A stretch of DNA of 64,000 nucleotides, taken from positions 62,001 through 126,000 of the forward strand of contig JAFKAC010000061.1 of assembly GCA_025766275.1 (NCBI GenBank). Direction: 5' to 3'. How positions within the stretch are numbered: position 1 is the first letter of the stretch; each line of letters starts with the position of its first letter. Positions 1 through 10,988 of the stretch are shown here, in pieces. The notes beneath the pieces are model-generated. The model ran no database searches, was not told the origin of the DNA, and saw nothing but the letters and a program-made list of their open reading frames with translations. The translations under genes and the position numbers were made by a program. Source of the stretch: Lactarius indigo. Taxonomy: Eukaryota; Basidiomycota; Agaricomycetes; Russulales; Russulaceae.

Positions 1-3000
1 TTGACATCAGGTGGGGATATAACAACGTACCCATCAAGGAGGGAGATGAAGAGAAAGCTGCATTTAAAACATGATATGGACTATTTGAACCTACGGTGAT
101 GTTTTTCGGCCTAACCAACTCCCCTGCAACGTTCCAGACCATGATGAACTTCATATTCAGAGATATCATGGTGAAACATGAAGCATGCGGGACGGTTATC
201 AGGGTCTACATGGACAACATTGGCATTGCTACTGGACTCAAGCATTTGCTAGACAATCACATTGAAGCGGTCAAAGATGTCCTCCATGTATCCGCGGAGC
301 ACGACCTCTATTACAAACTCAAAAAATGCCTCTTCCACTCCCCATGCATGGATTACCTGGGGGTAATCCTTGAAAAGGGGGTGACATGCATGGACCCTGT
401 CAAAATTTCCGGCATCAAGGACTGGCCTACGCCAACCAAAGTTAAGGACGTCCACTCTTTTCTTGGATTTTGCAACTTTTATCGACCTTTTATATGAGGT
501 TTTGCAACCAAGGCATGACCACTCAACAAACTCACACGAAAAGATACCGAATGGCATTGGGAAACCGACAAAGAAAAGGCATTCCAAGACCTTAAGACCC
601 TCGTCACCAGCGAACCTGTTTTAGCGCATCCCAATCTCACCCAACAATTTGAGTTGGAGGTTGACACATTAGGTTTTGCAACTGGAGTGGTCCTCCTTCA
701 GCACAAAGAGGACGGCAAACGACACCCCATCGGTTACTACTTGTTCACTCTCAACGAAGCAGAATGGAACTACGACATCTACGACCTCGAACTCCTGGCA
801 ATTGTCAAAGCCTTCTGCCATTGGAGGCCTCTCCTAGCAGGCTCCCCCCACAAAATCAAGGTCTTCTCCGACCATCTCAACCTACAGTACTGGAAATCGC
901 CACAGAAGATTAGTAGATGCCTTGCCAGGGAAGTACTCGAACTTTCTGAGTACAACTTTGAAATTCACCACATCAAAGGAACTTCCAATGGACGTGCCGA
1001 TGCCATGTCACAAAGACCAGACTATGACCAAGGGGAAAATGTCAATGAAGGAATAACAGTGCTACCAGAAAGCATCTTCATATGTGCCAATATTCTGGAA
1101 GAACCACGAAGTCCCCATGAAAGACCAGAAATTCTATCAGTAGAAATGACTCTGGAACACCCCATTTACGAGCAGGACACAGCTAAGTTGAAGCCTTGGG
1201 TTGACGCGCATAAACTAAAAGACATTGAGGGAACATGGTACAAGGATGGACATTGAGTAGTCACTGGCGGTATCCATGACAAATGCACCATTATCGTGGC
1301 CCATCATGATTCTCCTGTATGTGGTCACCCGAGCATTAAATGCACCCTTCAACTGACAGAACGACATTACTGGTGGCCACAGATGAGGAATGACATTACG
1401 GATTACGTTAAGGGGTGTGCGGAGTGTCAACGGCACAAAGTCAATCTCTGTCCCATCCAAGCGCCTCTGCAACCCATCTATCCCAAACCAGAAGCCTTAC
1501 CATTTGAAACTATTGCAGTGAACTTTATTACCAAACTTCCCGTGTCCCACAGCTATGACTCCATTCTAACCGTAACAGATCACGATTGCACCAAAGCTGC
1601 TGTGTTTATCCCTTGCCATGAGGAGATAACCGCTGAGGGAACAGCTGCTCTGTATGTATCCCACGTTTTTCCACGGTTTGGACTCCCCTCGTGTGTCATC
1701 AGTGATCGAGACCCTCGTTTTGCATCCAATTTCATATGAGAGATATGCAAGATCCTTGGCATCAGCCAAAATATCTCAACCGCTTATCACCCCAGAACCG
1801 ATGGCCAATCGGAATGGACAAATCAGTGGCTGGAACAATACCTCTGCTTTTGGGTAAATGAGCAGCAGGACGATTGGGTCTGATATTCACCAATGGCAGA
1901 ATTTATGCACAACAATTGGCCAAATAAGACCACGTGGGAGTCCCCCTTCTTCCTCTTATTGGGGTTCAACCCTCGCACTGATTGGACCGATAGGCCATCC
2001 CCTATCCCACAGGTATCACTAAGGCTAGGCACGACAGCATGCCTTCTCCTGCATGTTCAGGGCACAAAAGTCATGGGTCAAACACAAAGATACGCCCAAA
2101 TTCAAAGAAGGGGACCTTGTGTGGCTCGAAGGATGCCACCTACGTACACATCAACCAACCGCAAAATTAGCCGCAAAGCGGCATGGGCCATTTAAGGTCG
2201 TCCAGGTGATGTCCCCTGTCAATTACTGCCTTGAACTTCCCACGCAGTGGAGCATCCATGATGTCTTCCATATAGACCTTCTCACACCTTATCGCGAGAC
2301 ACCCACGCACGGACCAAACTACCAGCACCCACCACCGGATTTGGTCGATAACAAAGAAGAGTACAAAGTCAAGAAGATTCTGGACTCTTGGCAATTTGGC
2401 AGAAGACATCGGCTCCAATACCTTGTCAAATGGAAGGGCTACCCTGACTCAGACAATCAATGGGTAGACAAGGATGATGTCTTTGCTGATGAAGCCATTT
2501 GGGATTTTAAAACTTCAAAGCCCGACCAAGAAGTGCATATAAGGGCCGCTCGATGTCGTGCTAAATCTTCATCTCCCACTCCTGACTTCCACCCTCTCAT
2601 GACTACTTCCACCACCAATGCCTCCACACTGAACCCCACACTCGTTGAATATCTCGCAAGGGGTGTGGTGGCCTGTAATGTGCTACACACCTTCAGAGCT
2701 CCTGAAGACGTCCCTGACAAAGAGGGGCTTATCACCCAGCAAGAGTGGGATGCTATCCAGAGACGCTTCCCCTTCCCTACCAGAGGGATCCTCACTGACA
2801 ACACCACCCCCACTTACAGCCTCATTGACCCCGATACCGGCCGGCAATTCAACACCACCCCCATCACCGCTGAAGAACTCGCCGCCCTTTGAGCAGCTCT
2901 CCCAAGCGCTAACAAGTGCGCAATCGCTCCAAGCATGGGAGATGCAGTGGAAGGAGACGGCACGCAAGTGGCAAGACAAACAACTACACCTGGCAGAAAT

Positions 3001-3755
3001 GCGGAGAAAGGCAAGGAAGGCAAGGCAGAAGTATTGGAGGACGATAATGCTATCTATGACAATAGCGATCAATACCTGGTGAGACACTCTTTCCTCAGAA
3101 CACGAAGCCACACTGACGATCCCAATGCCACCCCTTATATCATCTACACCAATGGAGACCCCATGTACAGAGGAGACATCCGAGTCTTCTGAGTGGCGCC
3201 CCACGAGCCCAGATCTCCCGAAGACAATCCCGCCTCCCTTATGGCGCCAGAAGGGTTCCAGCGCAATAGGGGACCCAATTCAATTCCCTTCAAGGTCACA
3301 CTCCCCGGAGGGCAAGTTGTAAACGCTGACCATGTGCAAGTGGTCATGTGTGGCAACCCGTTTGTGCTAGGGTTGGTAAGTGGGTCACCATATATTTATG
3401 GCCAACCCCTGTATGCCAAACCACACTGCCCTCACAACAACCGAGCCTTCATCGCTCACAAAGACCTTGTCATGATCAAAGAAGGGAACACCACAGACTG
3501 CGCCCTCGAAAAGATAGGAGATGAATCCCTTACCACCAAGATTCATCGCTATTGGGCAGCCGCATTTCATGAGGACCAGTTGTTGGTGCGTATGAGGGAG
3601 ATCAGGCTCCAGTTGGCGAATGTCACACAGGATAAGTTAGACTCCATCTATAGGTTGGAGAGGGCTAACACCTTTTGGCAGATCGAGGAGGTGCAGAAAG
3701 ATTGGCCGCTGTTGGCTTTCATGCGAGGTGGGCCTCACATCTGAAAAGGGGGTAA
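1..3755 (+). pseudogene. Degraded Ty3/gypsy chromovirus pol (element 1), 5' end outside the window
   Basis: This is the remains of a retrotransposon polyprotein, read in one main frame. Reverse transcriptase comes first, with FFGLTNSPATFQ near 105-135 and the catalytic YMDD written as YMDN near 209. RNase H follows (EVDTLGFATG near 657-690; YDLELLAIVKA near 780). The integrase zinc region (HHDSPVCGHPS; CAECQRHK) spans about 1297-1440, and the integrase core runs to about 1900. A chromodomain (LQYLVKWKGYPDSDNQWVDKDD) lies near 2410-2480. A long C-terminal tail follows to 3744. The frame is broken by TGA codons near 72, 495, 514, 1254, 1737, 1880 and 2890 and by a frameshift near 2040. Several stops lie where intact elements 2 and 3 carry Arg. 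The copy is dead but clearly related to elements 2 and 3. Gag and the 5' LTR are not in the window. Confidence 0.93.
2885..3082 (+). other. Conserved overlapping (+1) frame in the pol tail of element 1
   Basis: A second frame, +1 to pol, is open from about 2645 to the TGA at 3080-3082. Its part from 2885 gives a predicted coiled-coil peptide (FEQLSQALTSAQSL, then WKETARKWQDKQL and a Lys/Arg-rich end). It resembles the +1 frames of elements 2 and 3: 14 of 33 residues match element 3 by hand count. The pol frame has a TGA at 2890-2892 and shows little similarity over the same stretch. This suggests that the +1 frame is real coding sequence rather than chance. The start codon of this copy is not clear. 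Confidence 0.55.
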
Positions 3756-4279
3756 TGTTATGAATCACAACCGGTTATGGCTATGGACTGACTCCAGTAT
3801 TAGTCATGGACATTTACGTTGTATCAGTCAGCATAGTAGTACACATGTGATTGTGGCTCGTGTATGACTCATTCCTAGGATAGGTGTACTAGGGTTTGAG
3901 CTAGTTACACTGCTGGTTTCCTATTGTTCTAGTGGTGCTTTAAAGCCCGCATGTATCTGTATAAGTAGTCGCTTCAGAAGACAAAGAGCCCCATCTTGGT
4001 CTTCTTCAATCCACTACCTTGACTCGTCTGCCTTAGAGCACTTCTGCTTCTATCCACCAAGGGATAGTACTTCCTCAAGACCTTTTGCTGCAGTGTGTGC
4101 CCGAAGAGCCCCTGTTCAGCCTGCATTGGGTTGATACAAGATCCCCATTTGCCCATCTTTGCTAAGTCGACTATGCCAATGCTGCAGAGCATGTAAGTAC
4201 AGGCAAAGTGAATATAAGTACAAGACTAAACTCACCTCAGCTATTGTGCACACTAGAATGGCAAAGCTGAGGTGCTACA
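3756..4279 (+). repeat. 3' LTR of gypsy element 1
   Basis: A purine run (AAAAGGGGGTAA, 3744-3755) precedes TGTTATGAATC, the expected polypurine tract and LTR start. The LTR holds a TATA-like GTATAAGTAG near 3960. About 30 bp downstream is ATCTTGGTCTTC, the same presumed transcript-start motif seen in the LTRs of elements 2 and 3. The end is placed at GCTACA (4279), immediately before the end of a minus-strand copia LTR. That gives 524 bp, close to the 530 bp of element 3. The start is well supported and the end is tentative. Confidence 0.7.
4233..4274. repeat. Inverted repeat near the end of the element 1 LTR
   Basis: CACCTCAGCT (4233-4242) is the exact reverse complement of AGCTGAGGTG (4265-4274), giving a 10-bp stem with a 22-base loop. 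A similar but not identical CCTCAGCC/GGCTGAGG pair occurs at 39491-39519. No function can be assigned. Confidence 0.6.
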
Positions 4280-4280
4280 C

Positions 4281-4548
4281 TGTAGAATTAGGAAGATATA
4301 TAGCCCTTGAATATAGAACTATACAGTAGTAGATTTTATGCACTGTTTCCGCAGAGCAACGAGATAACAAATCCATAGATGAGGGTATGACCGGGAGGGG
4401 AAATGGGACAACGGATAGGGCATCTGAGTAAGTATGAAACAACAAATCAAGACTAAGTGTGAAGGAATTGTGCAGGTTTGCACAATGCCTGCATGGAACA
4501 TGAAAATACTAGGAGACTGGAAATAGAATCTCACAGAAATATATTCAA
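4281..4548 (-). repeat. Probable 3' LTR of a Ty1/copia fragment
   Basis: On the minus strand the copia coding region ends at 4558. It is followed at once by the purine tract AAGGGGGAG and then TATTGAATATATTTCTG. The stretch continues to ATTCTACA at 4281, a CA-type LTR end that lies next to the end of the gypsy element 1 LTR. The LTR start within the TATTGAATA sequence is uncertain, and no second LTR is present to confirm the borders. Confidence 0.5.
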
Positions 4549-4557
4549 TACTCCCCC

Positions 4558-5785
4558 TTAAACTGCATGAAGTCTGAGACACTCTGCAAAGTGTTTGACC
4601 TTCAGGGAGGGGAGCACTTTGGTCAGTGTGTCTGCAACCATGTCGGCTGTGGGGCAGTACACCAGGCACAATGCACTGTTCTCCACCACCCAATGGATGA
4701 AGTAGTAATGTACATCAATGTTTTTGGTGTGCAGGTGAAATTGGTGGTTGCGCATGAGCGCAATTGTGGACTGGTTGTCAGAGAACAGTGTCATCATGTC
4801 AGGAAATGGCTTGAAGACCTCAGCGAGCAGGTTGTGGAGCCAAAGGGCCTCCTTCATCCTGTGTGTTACTGCGACATACTCACTCTCCGTAGTCAAGAGC
4901 GAGATGATCTCTTGCTTCTTGGATGACCAGGACATGGCTCCCCTGTCAATGAGGAACGCATAACCAGAGATCACATGACAATCCTCTGATTTGCTGCCAT
5001 CCGTGTCCGTGTATCCTACCAAAGTCCTGTGTGATTTGCCGTAAGTAAGCCACAGGTCATGTATGCCTGTGAGGTAGTGATAGATACACTTCACAGTGTT
5101 CCAGTGAGCCACCCCTGGGTTAGCGGAGAACCTGGCCACTGTGGACACTGCAAACACGATGTCAGGGTGGGTGGCAAGCATGGCCCAATTGAGTGCACCA
5201 ACAGCCTCACAGTAGGGCATGTTGCGCATGACTGTGAACTTGGCCACATCTGCTGGGGCTTGCTTGAGAGTGAGCCAAACTTGTGTGTTGAAGGGGGTGG
5301 AGATGGGCTTGGCACCCTCATAGCTGTACTGATGCAGAATCAAGTCAATGTATGAGTGCTGCAACAGATGTACTGTACTGCCAGCCCTATCGCGCTTGAT
5401 CTCAATGCCGAGCATCCAGTGCAGCTTGCCAAGGTCTGTAACCTTGACATGCTTCCAGAGCCCTGCTTTGAGAGTGTCAATGGCCACAGCACCGTTCACA
5501 GCAGTTGTGCAATCATCCACATGCACGGCAATGATGATGTGTACTTGCGGCTTCTTGGAGTGCTTGAAGAACACCACTTGATTGACTTTGCACTGTTGAA
5601 AGCTGAGTGCATTGAGGATTTGCACAAACTTCTGATACCAGCATCTTCCAGACTGCTTGAGCCCATAAAGAGATTTGTGAAGGTGCAGAACACAGCCAGA
5701 AGAGTCTTCATGATAGCTGGGGGGGTGCCGCATATACAATACCTCATTGGCCAGAAGCTCACCGTTGAGGTAAATTGATGCTTAA
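4558..5785 (-). pseudogene. Ty1/copia pol fragment: reverse transcriptase and RNase H
   Basis: The minus strand encodes the second half of a copia polyprotein. It starts mid-domain with YLNGELLANEVLYMRHPPS (near 5780-5720). LYGLKQSGRCWYQKF, the active-site region (AVHVDDCT, where most copies have YVDD), DLGKLHWMLGIEI and a long RNase H region (GYTDTDGSKSEDCHV; SWSSKKQEIISLLTTESEY) follow. The stop is at 4558. The open frame is about 393 codons and shows no internal stop, but protease, integrase and Gag are missing because the element is truncated near 5785. It differs from the copia family at 62-64 kb. The incomplete structure makes it non-autonomous at best. Confidence 0.9.
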
Positions 5786-5852
5786 TATTAGAGATTAAGG
5801 AAAACAACGTACCCTACCATCAACCTTAAAGCCCTCAACCCTACCAGGACTT

Positions 5853-5908
5853 AAACCCTCAACACTAAACCCTCAACACTAAACCCTCAACACTAAACCC
5901 TCAACACT
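5853..5908. repeat. Four perfect copies of a 14-bp tandem repeat
   Basis: The unit AAACCCTCAACACT is repeated exactly four times (5853, 5867, 5881, 5895), with decayed copies on both sides from about 5822 to 5920. It contains CTAAACCCT, which superficially resembles telomeric CCCTAA repeats, but the 14-bp unit is not a telomere repeat. It lies just outside the truncated 5' side of the copia fragment. Confidence 0.9.
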
Positions 5909-5920
5909 AAAACCTTCACC

Positions 5921-6401
5921 CCTAGAAACTCTGAACCACTTTGATGTTGGGCAACATTTGGCCAGCCAGATATCACCCAATTCTGTTACTCCTGTGGGTG
6001 TGGTGTCTGACTTGAGCTACACGCAAGGGGGGGCTGGATTCCAGTGGTGAGTAGAGTGAAGTGCATATAAGAGAAAAACACATACATGTAAGAGAAAAGA
6101 AAGAAGAGGTTAAAGAGTATGTGATTACCAGAGAGCTTGTGTCTCATATGCAAGTTGATCATGAGTGGGCCTCTGTTTTGAGGGGTATGGGCCAAAATAG
6201 TGAGAGTATCATGAAATTTTACATCAGAAGATGAAAAGAAAGAAAGAAAAATTAAGATGATTATCAGACAACCTGTGTCATGTACACAAATTGACCATGA
6301 GTAGACTTCTGGATTTTGAGAGGAAGGGTTGAGTAGGTGAGAGCTGGGGTAGAGCAACAGCCTTTGACTTTGTGAAAGGGAAAAATGTGAGTGACACTTA
6401 C
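5921..6401. other. Stretch without a recognisable gene
   Basis: Between the 14-bp repeat and the exon-like fragment I see AG-rich minus-strand sequence and no convincing reading frame. On the minus strand this would be the intron and sequence downstream of the fragment that ends at 6402. Confidence 0.5.
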
Positions 6402-6660
6402 CATGGTCGGGATGCCTGAATATGGCAAATAGATTTGTGGCACCTGCCTCTGCGACCATCTTGCTGGGCACCCAGAGCATCTGTTGGTAGCCAAGTGCAG
6501 CTGGATAGTTAAGCCCAATTTTGAACCTGCTGACACCGCCGGGCCATGTGCATACCTGGTTGCTTATGGTGAGCAGGGAGAGGCCCCTGCCATTAAGATT
6601 GTGGATATATGGGCCCATTGGGGAGATGATGTAGAGTGCTGTGTGTGTTGATGCTGAGAT
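6402..6660 (-). pseudogene. Exon-like fragment of an unrecognised gene
   Basis: A minus-strand open stretch (start codon at 6618) has protein-like composition, including NQVCTWPGGVSRFKIGLNY and AEAGATNLFAIFRHPDHG. It ends exactly at a good donor site, GTAAGTGTC (6401 downward). The next upstream base pairs belong to the end of a truncated copia LTR at 6661, so the 5' part of the gene has been lost or displaced. I do not recognise the family. It may be one exon of a disrupted host gene or part of an uncharacterised element. Confidence 0.35.
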
Positions 6661-6943
6661 TGATGAACAGCAAAGACAGAACCTATACTCACAGTGGCAA
6701 GGTGACTGTGGTGAGATACAGGCAGCAACTGGATAGCAGCAGAGGGGGTGTCAAGCAAGTGAAGCAAAAGATGTTCTGGCACACAAGCAGTGAGAACTGA
6801 TGTGGACCAGGAGCATACATGGTACTCTACTTATACTCCTACAGAGGGTGACAGTAGTACAAGATAAGTAATGCTAGTCACAAAATACAAAGGTGCTATT
6901 GTTCTACAAAGGGACAAGGGAGTGGACACTTTGAGAACAAGGG
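6661..6943 (-). repeat. Truncated LTR of the copia family found at 62 kb
   Basis: The sequence matches, in order, the distal parts of the LTRs at 33058-33687 and 62031-62646. Shared blocks are the TGATGAAC end, the CACAGTG region, CTGGCACACAAGCAGTGAGA and the segment around CTTATACTCCTACAGAGG. Similarity stops near 6943, so the U3 half is missing. Only one copy of the short CAGTTCTCACTG block is present here, whereas both other LTRs have two, so this copy represents a different sub-form. Confidence 0.8.
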
Positions 6944-7109
6944 CTCAGGCGTCTTCTATTGTTGTGTGGCACTCATTTGCTTTGCCATCTCAGTCCAAGG
7001 GCTCCCATTCAGCTCACATCAGGTTGATAAGAGTATCCCTGTTCACCTGGTATTTGCTAAGTTGTTTATGCCATCACTGGCTCAAGTTGGACTAACACCT
7101 GTGAAGCAT

Positions 7110-8640
7110 AACACTGTGGCCTCTCTGCTGCAACAGTATGCAAAGATCTTCCGATCCAGCTTGCACCTTGCTGACGTTTGGCAAGATTTGACCAGATATC
7201 ACCTATTCAGGCTCACCTGGACCCACCTATGTGGTTGTGTTGGCAAACGTCAATCGTTGTTACCCTGCTGCAACAGTATGCAAAGATCCTCCGATCCAGC
7301 TTGCACCTTGCTGATGTTTGGCAAGATTTGACCAGATATCATCTATTCAGGCTCACCTGGACCCACCCATGTGGTTGCATTGGCAAACGTCAATCATTGT
7401 CACTGCTGGCCTCCCTGCTGCAACAGTATGCAAAGATCCTCCGATCCAGCTTGCACCTTGCTGACGTTTGGCAAGATTTGACCAGATATCATCTATTCAG
7501 GCTCACCTGGACCCACCTATGTGGTTGTGTTGGCAAACGTCAATCGTTGTTACCCTGCTGCAACAGTATGCAAAGATCCTCCGATCCAGCTTGCACCTTG
7601 CTGATGTTTGGCAAGATTTGACCAGATATCATCTATTCAGGCTCACCTGGACCCACCCATGTGGTTGTATTGGCAAACGTCAATCATTGTCACTGCTGGC
7701 CTCCCTGCTGCAACAGTATGCAAAGATCCTCCGATCTAGCTTGCACCTTGCTGACGTTTGGCAAGATTTGACCAGATATCACCTATTCAGGCTCACCTGG
7801 ACCCACCCATGTGGTTGCATTGGCAAACGTCAATCATTGTCACTGCTGGCCTCCCTGCTGCAACAGTATGCAAAGATCCTCCGATCCAGCTTGCACCTTG
7901 CTGACGTTTGGCAAGATTTGACCAGATATCATCTATTCAGGCTCACCTGGACCCACCCATGTGGTTGTATTGGCAAATGTCAATTATTGTCACTGCTGGC
8001 CTCCCTGCTGCAACAGTATGCAAAGATCTTCCAATCTAGCTTGCACCTTGCTGACGTTTGGCAAGATTTGGCCAGATATCACCTGCTCAGATCAAGGTGC
8101 ATTCACCCACATGTGTATATTGCCAAACATCAGTGGTGTGGAAGGCATCTTGCCACATGCCAAGTGAACATGGAAAGATCCTCCGATCTGACCTGAAGTG
8201 TGCTGACGTTTGGCACATTTTAACCAGATATCAACTGTCCTGGCTCACCTGTACCCACCAATGTGGTTGTGCTGACAAACATCCACCATTGTCACTGCCA
8301 GCCTCTCTGCTGCAATGGCATGCAAAGATCCTCTGATCCAGCTTGCACCATGCTGATGTTGGGCAAGATTTGACTAGATATCACCTGCTCAGATTGAGCT
8401 GCATCCACCCATGTGTGTATGTCACCAAACGTCAGCAGTTTGGTAGGTGTCACACTGTGCCATCCTGCCAAAGTGGGCAGAATGCAAAGATCCTCCGATC
8501 TAGGCTAAACCACTTTGACGTTTGGGGTCACACAAGCACAGATAGCAGGGGCAGGGCAGCCCCGACCAACCCAGCAGGATGGTCACTGTGTGCTTGGACC
8601 TTCCATATATAGGAATTCCCCCAAGATTGTCCGATACAGC
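7110..8640. repeat. Tandem array of 140- and 150-bp units
   Basis: Units begin with CTGCTGCAACAGTATGCAAAG at 7125, 7265, 7415, 7555, 7705, 7855 and 8005. The spacings are 140, 150, 140, 150, 150 and 150 bp. The first four units form two 290-bp pairs, a higher-order repeat. Further diverged units continue to about 8530, with traces to 8640. Each unit carries TGACGTTTGG about 45 bp after the start and, about 80 bp further on, the near-inverted GGCAAACGTCAA. Because the 150-bp unit is a multiple of three, long repetitive reading frames arise, but I see no sign that they are genes. Confidence 0.92.
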
Positions 8641-9056
8641 ATTGAGCAGCATGACGTTTGGTGACGTCAGGCTGGATATCAACATTCTGGCCCATGCTGA
8701 ACTAGCCCATGGGACGATGTCAGCAGATATCAGAAAAAGCTGCAATAGGGGGCCCTACTGTACGGAAACAATAAATAGGATGACCGCTTTTGCTTGTTCT
8801 GCTCCATTTCATTATCATTGTTTTCTCGGCGTCTGCACTTCAGCTGGTCGGTGATTCACTGTTGTTCTGGTCATACCCCTGGGCTATTTCGTTTGTCTTG
8901 CGATCGAAAACTGGGTGTTGTTAATTGTCACGCTCATCCATGTACACCTACCAATTGAATACAATAATGATGTAATAGCTCATCGGGCTAACTAACGCAA
9001 GGCGCGAACACGTTAAAATTCGTTCATTCGCCTGATGAGAAGCGCATCAACCAACA
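8641..9056. other. Upstream region of the WD40 gene
   Basis: The first part still carries decayed pieces of the tandem array (TGACGTTTGG near 8652). The rest is unique sequence with no open frame of note. It probably contains the promoter of the gene that starts at 9057, but no clear TATA box is visible. Confidence 0.4.
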
Positions 9057-10564
9057 ATGTCATCTCCAACTTCTAGTACTGTAGAGTTCACGCTCCAGAA
9101 TACCCTTCGCTGCCATACGAAAGCCATTAATCATCTCGCTCTCAGCCCGGATAAGACTCGTCTAATAAGCATTGGTGTGCGTTCTCGTGTTGTGTCTCCT
9201 CCGTACTTTGCTCGGCTCACGAACGGTTAGGCGACGATTCTAAGATAGTTATCTGGTCTGTTGCCTCTGGTGAGAGGCTTTTCGCAGTAGAACGGCCTTT
9301 CAATGGCGCAGCTACGGCCGTATCCTGGGCGAGTCATGATAACAGTCGCTTTGTTGTTGGGTTCGCCAGCGGAGATCTTCATCTTTTCCGGAGTGAAAGC
9401 GAAAAGGTAATCAAAATTACTTTGGCGGTCTGAATGGATCTTATTTTCGTTGCTCTTAGTCGTACCGTGATAGTCTCGGTGTATCAGGCGGGAAAAGTGC
9501 CGTTGAGGGGATCGTGTACGATGAAACCCACGACCGTATCGCCTCTATCTGCGCGGATTCGGCCCGATCAAAGGGAACGAATTGGTTCCGGTTCTTTCAT
9601 CGCCGATTATATCCGAGGGATATGGCAGGTGCATTCAATTTTGTGACAACGGGGCAAGCGTTGTCATGTACTATTTAGATAATCACGAGTGGTAAGTGTG
9701 CGCATTTATCCATTTCCCTCTTGGCTCAAGTATCATTACAGCGTATGTTATTTGATAGACCCTTGGGAGAAGAGGTGGTCGAAAAGGCTGAACAGTCGGA
9801 TGTACGGCTCCCGACACCTCTCTTTTTAATTTTGTTCTCAGCTACGAACAGCGGCTATGCGGCCCCAAACCACGATGGCAAGCTATTGCTTGTATCCAAT
9901 CTCAAAGATGGCATCGACGAATATCAGTTTCCGAGCATGGAGAGGGTTCAGACATTCATTTTCCCTAGAGACAAACTGTATTCTTCAAACCAAGTCACTG
10001 CCACAAGGGAATCTCATTGTCGTAGGTGGTGATGATGGCTTCGCACGGGTGTTCAACCGGATCAGTGGCCAGCTGGTCGGCGAGATCCACCACGGAGGTA
10101 AGCGCCCACCTTATCCACCTTTTGGACAAACCGTTGACGTGTTGCAGTTCATGGCCAGCTCGTACAGGTCGCCGAGGTAAGCCATATGGCCACGAAACAA
10201 ATTGATTGCTTACCTTTTTAATGCAGGCTTTTGTCGACCCCGGCGATCGGTGCACAGTAGTTACAGCGTCCTCGGGCAAAGCCCCATACAAGTTGAAAAT
10301 ATGGCATTATCAACCTCAGAAGGTGTGTATCGTGCTTATCATGGGACATGTTCTGAAACCCATCTCAAGGCCCTGGTCCCCTCAAAGGAACTATTGGCGG
10401 CACCTCCTGTAAAGTACTCCTCGTCGACGTGGTGTGACCGAATCGCTATCGCGTTTATTGCCTTTCTATTCTTGTTGTTACTCATTCTGATTGTGATTGC
10501 TGTGGTGTTCTTGATTGGAGCGCTTGACATCTCAAAGTTACAGTACCCAGTTAGCGTTGAATAG
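9057..10564 (+). CDS. WD40-repeat protein with C-terminal membrane anchor (multi-exon)
   Basis: Exon 1 starts at ATG 9057 (MSSPTSSTVEFTLQNTL) and ends at 9174. Exon 2 is 9231-9406 and exon 3 starts at 9460, with introns of 56 and 53 bp. Spliced text reads as WD40 blades, for example GDDSKIVIWSV, FASGDLHLF, NHDGKLLLVSN, GGDDGFARVF and ASSGKAPYKLKIW. The last exon (from about 10369) encodes a strongly hydrophobic segment (IAIAFIAFLFLLLLILIVIA) near the C-terminus, so the propeller is probably tethered to a membrane. Splicing between about 9560 and 9870 is uncertain. A one-base shift near 9974 (DKL versus DNC) has no obvious splice site, so this copy may be a recent pseudogene. WD40-TM proteins of this type are, as I recall, common in Agaricomycetes; the function is unknown. 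Confidence 0.72.
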
Positions 10565-10988
10565 GCTCGGAATCGATTTTTTTTTCATTGCTTACTATGA
10601 TCAATATTGTAAGAGCAATCCTATGTTATTGTCTCGTCGTTCATTGACTCATGTGCTCGCTTTCCGTTGCGTTGCGTCACAAATGAGCAAGCCGCCTAGT
10701 GGCACATTTTTTTGAAACCGTTTTCATCCCGGTTTGCAGGCCGTAGACCCAGACCTGTGAACAGTCGCCGAGTGACTCACGTCGGACACTAAGTTTTTTT
10801 TTTTAATTTTATTATTAGGCCACATCTAGACCAGTCGCACATACTGTTATTATTATAAATGTGGAGGACGGCAGAACGCCGCGAGGTTCGTAGAAAGCGG
10901 CAGAACCCGATGGCTAGGCGAAAACTACAAAAAGGTAAATTTCGTGTTGTGTTCGCCTCACTCCCTTTTCTTATCCTACCCTCACTAC
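10565..10988. other. Intergenic spacer
   Basis: The spacer between the WD40 gene and the next coding region contains two T-rich tracts (10576-10586 and 10795-10805). These could act in 3' end formation or as the promoter of the downstream gene. No gene is visible. Confidence 0.5.

Noticed and set aside
5822..5920. Internal telomere repeat
   Set aside because: The exact unit is 14 bp, AAACCCTCAACACT, not TTAGGG or CCCTAA.
7178..8196. Long open frames with repeated LLQQYAKILRSSLHLADVW-like peptides
   Set aside because: They arise because 150-bp DNA units are a multiple of three. The frame is lost in 140-bp units, there is no start context, and neighbouring frames are equally open.
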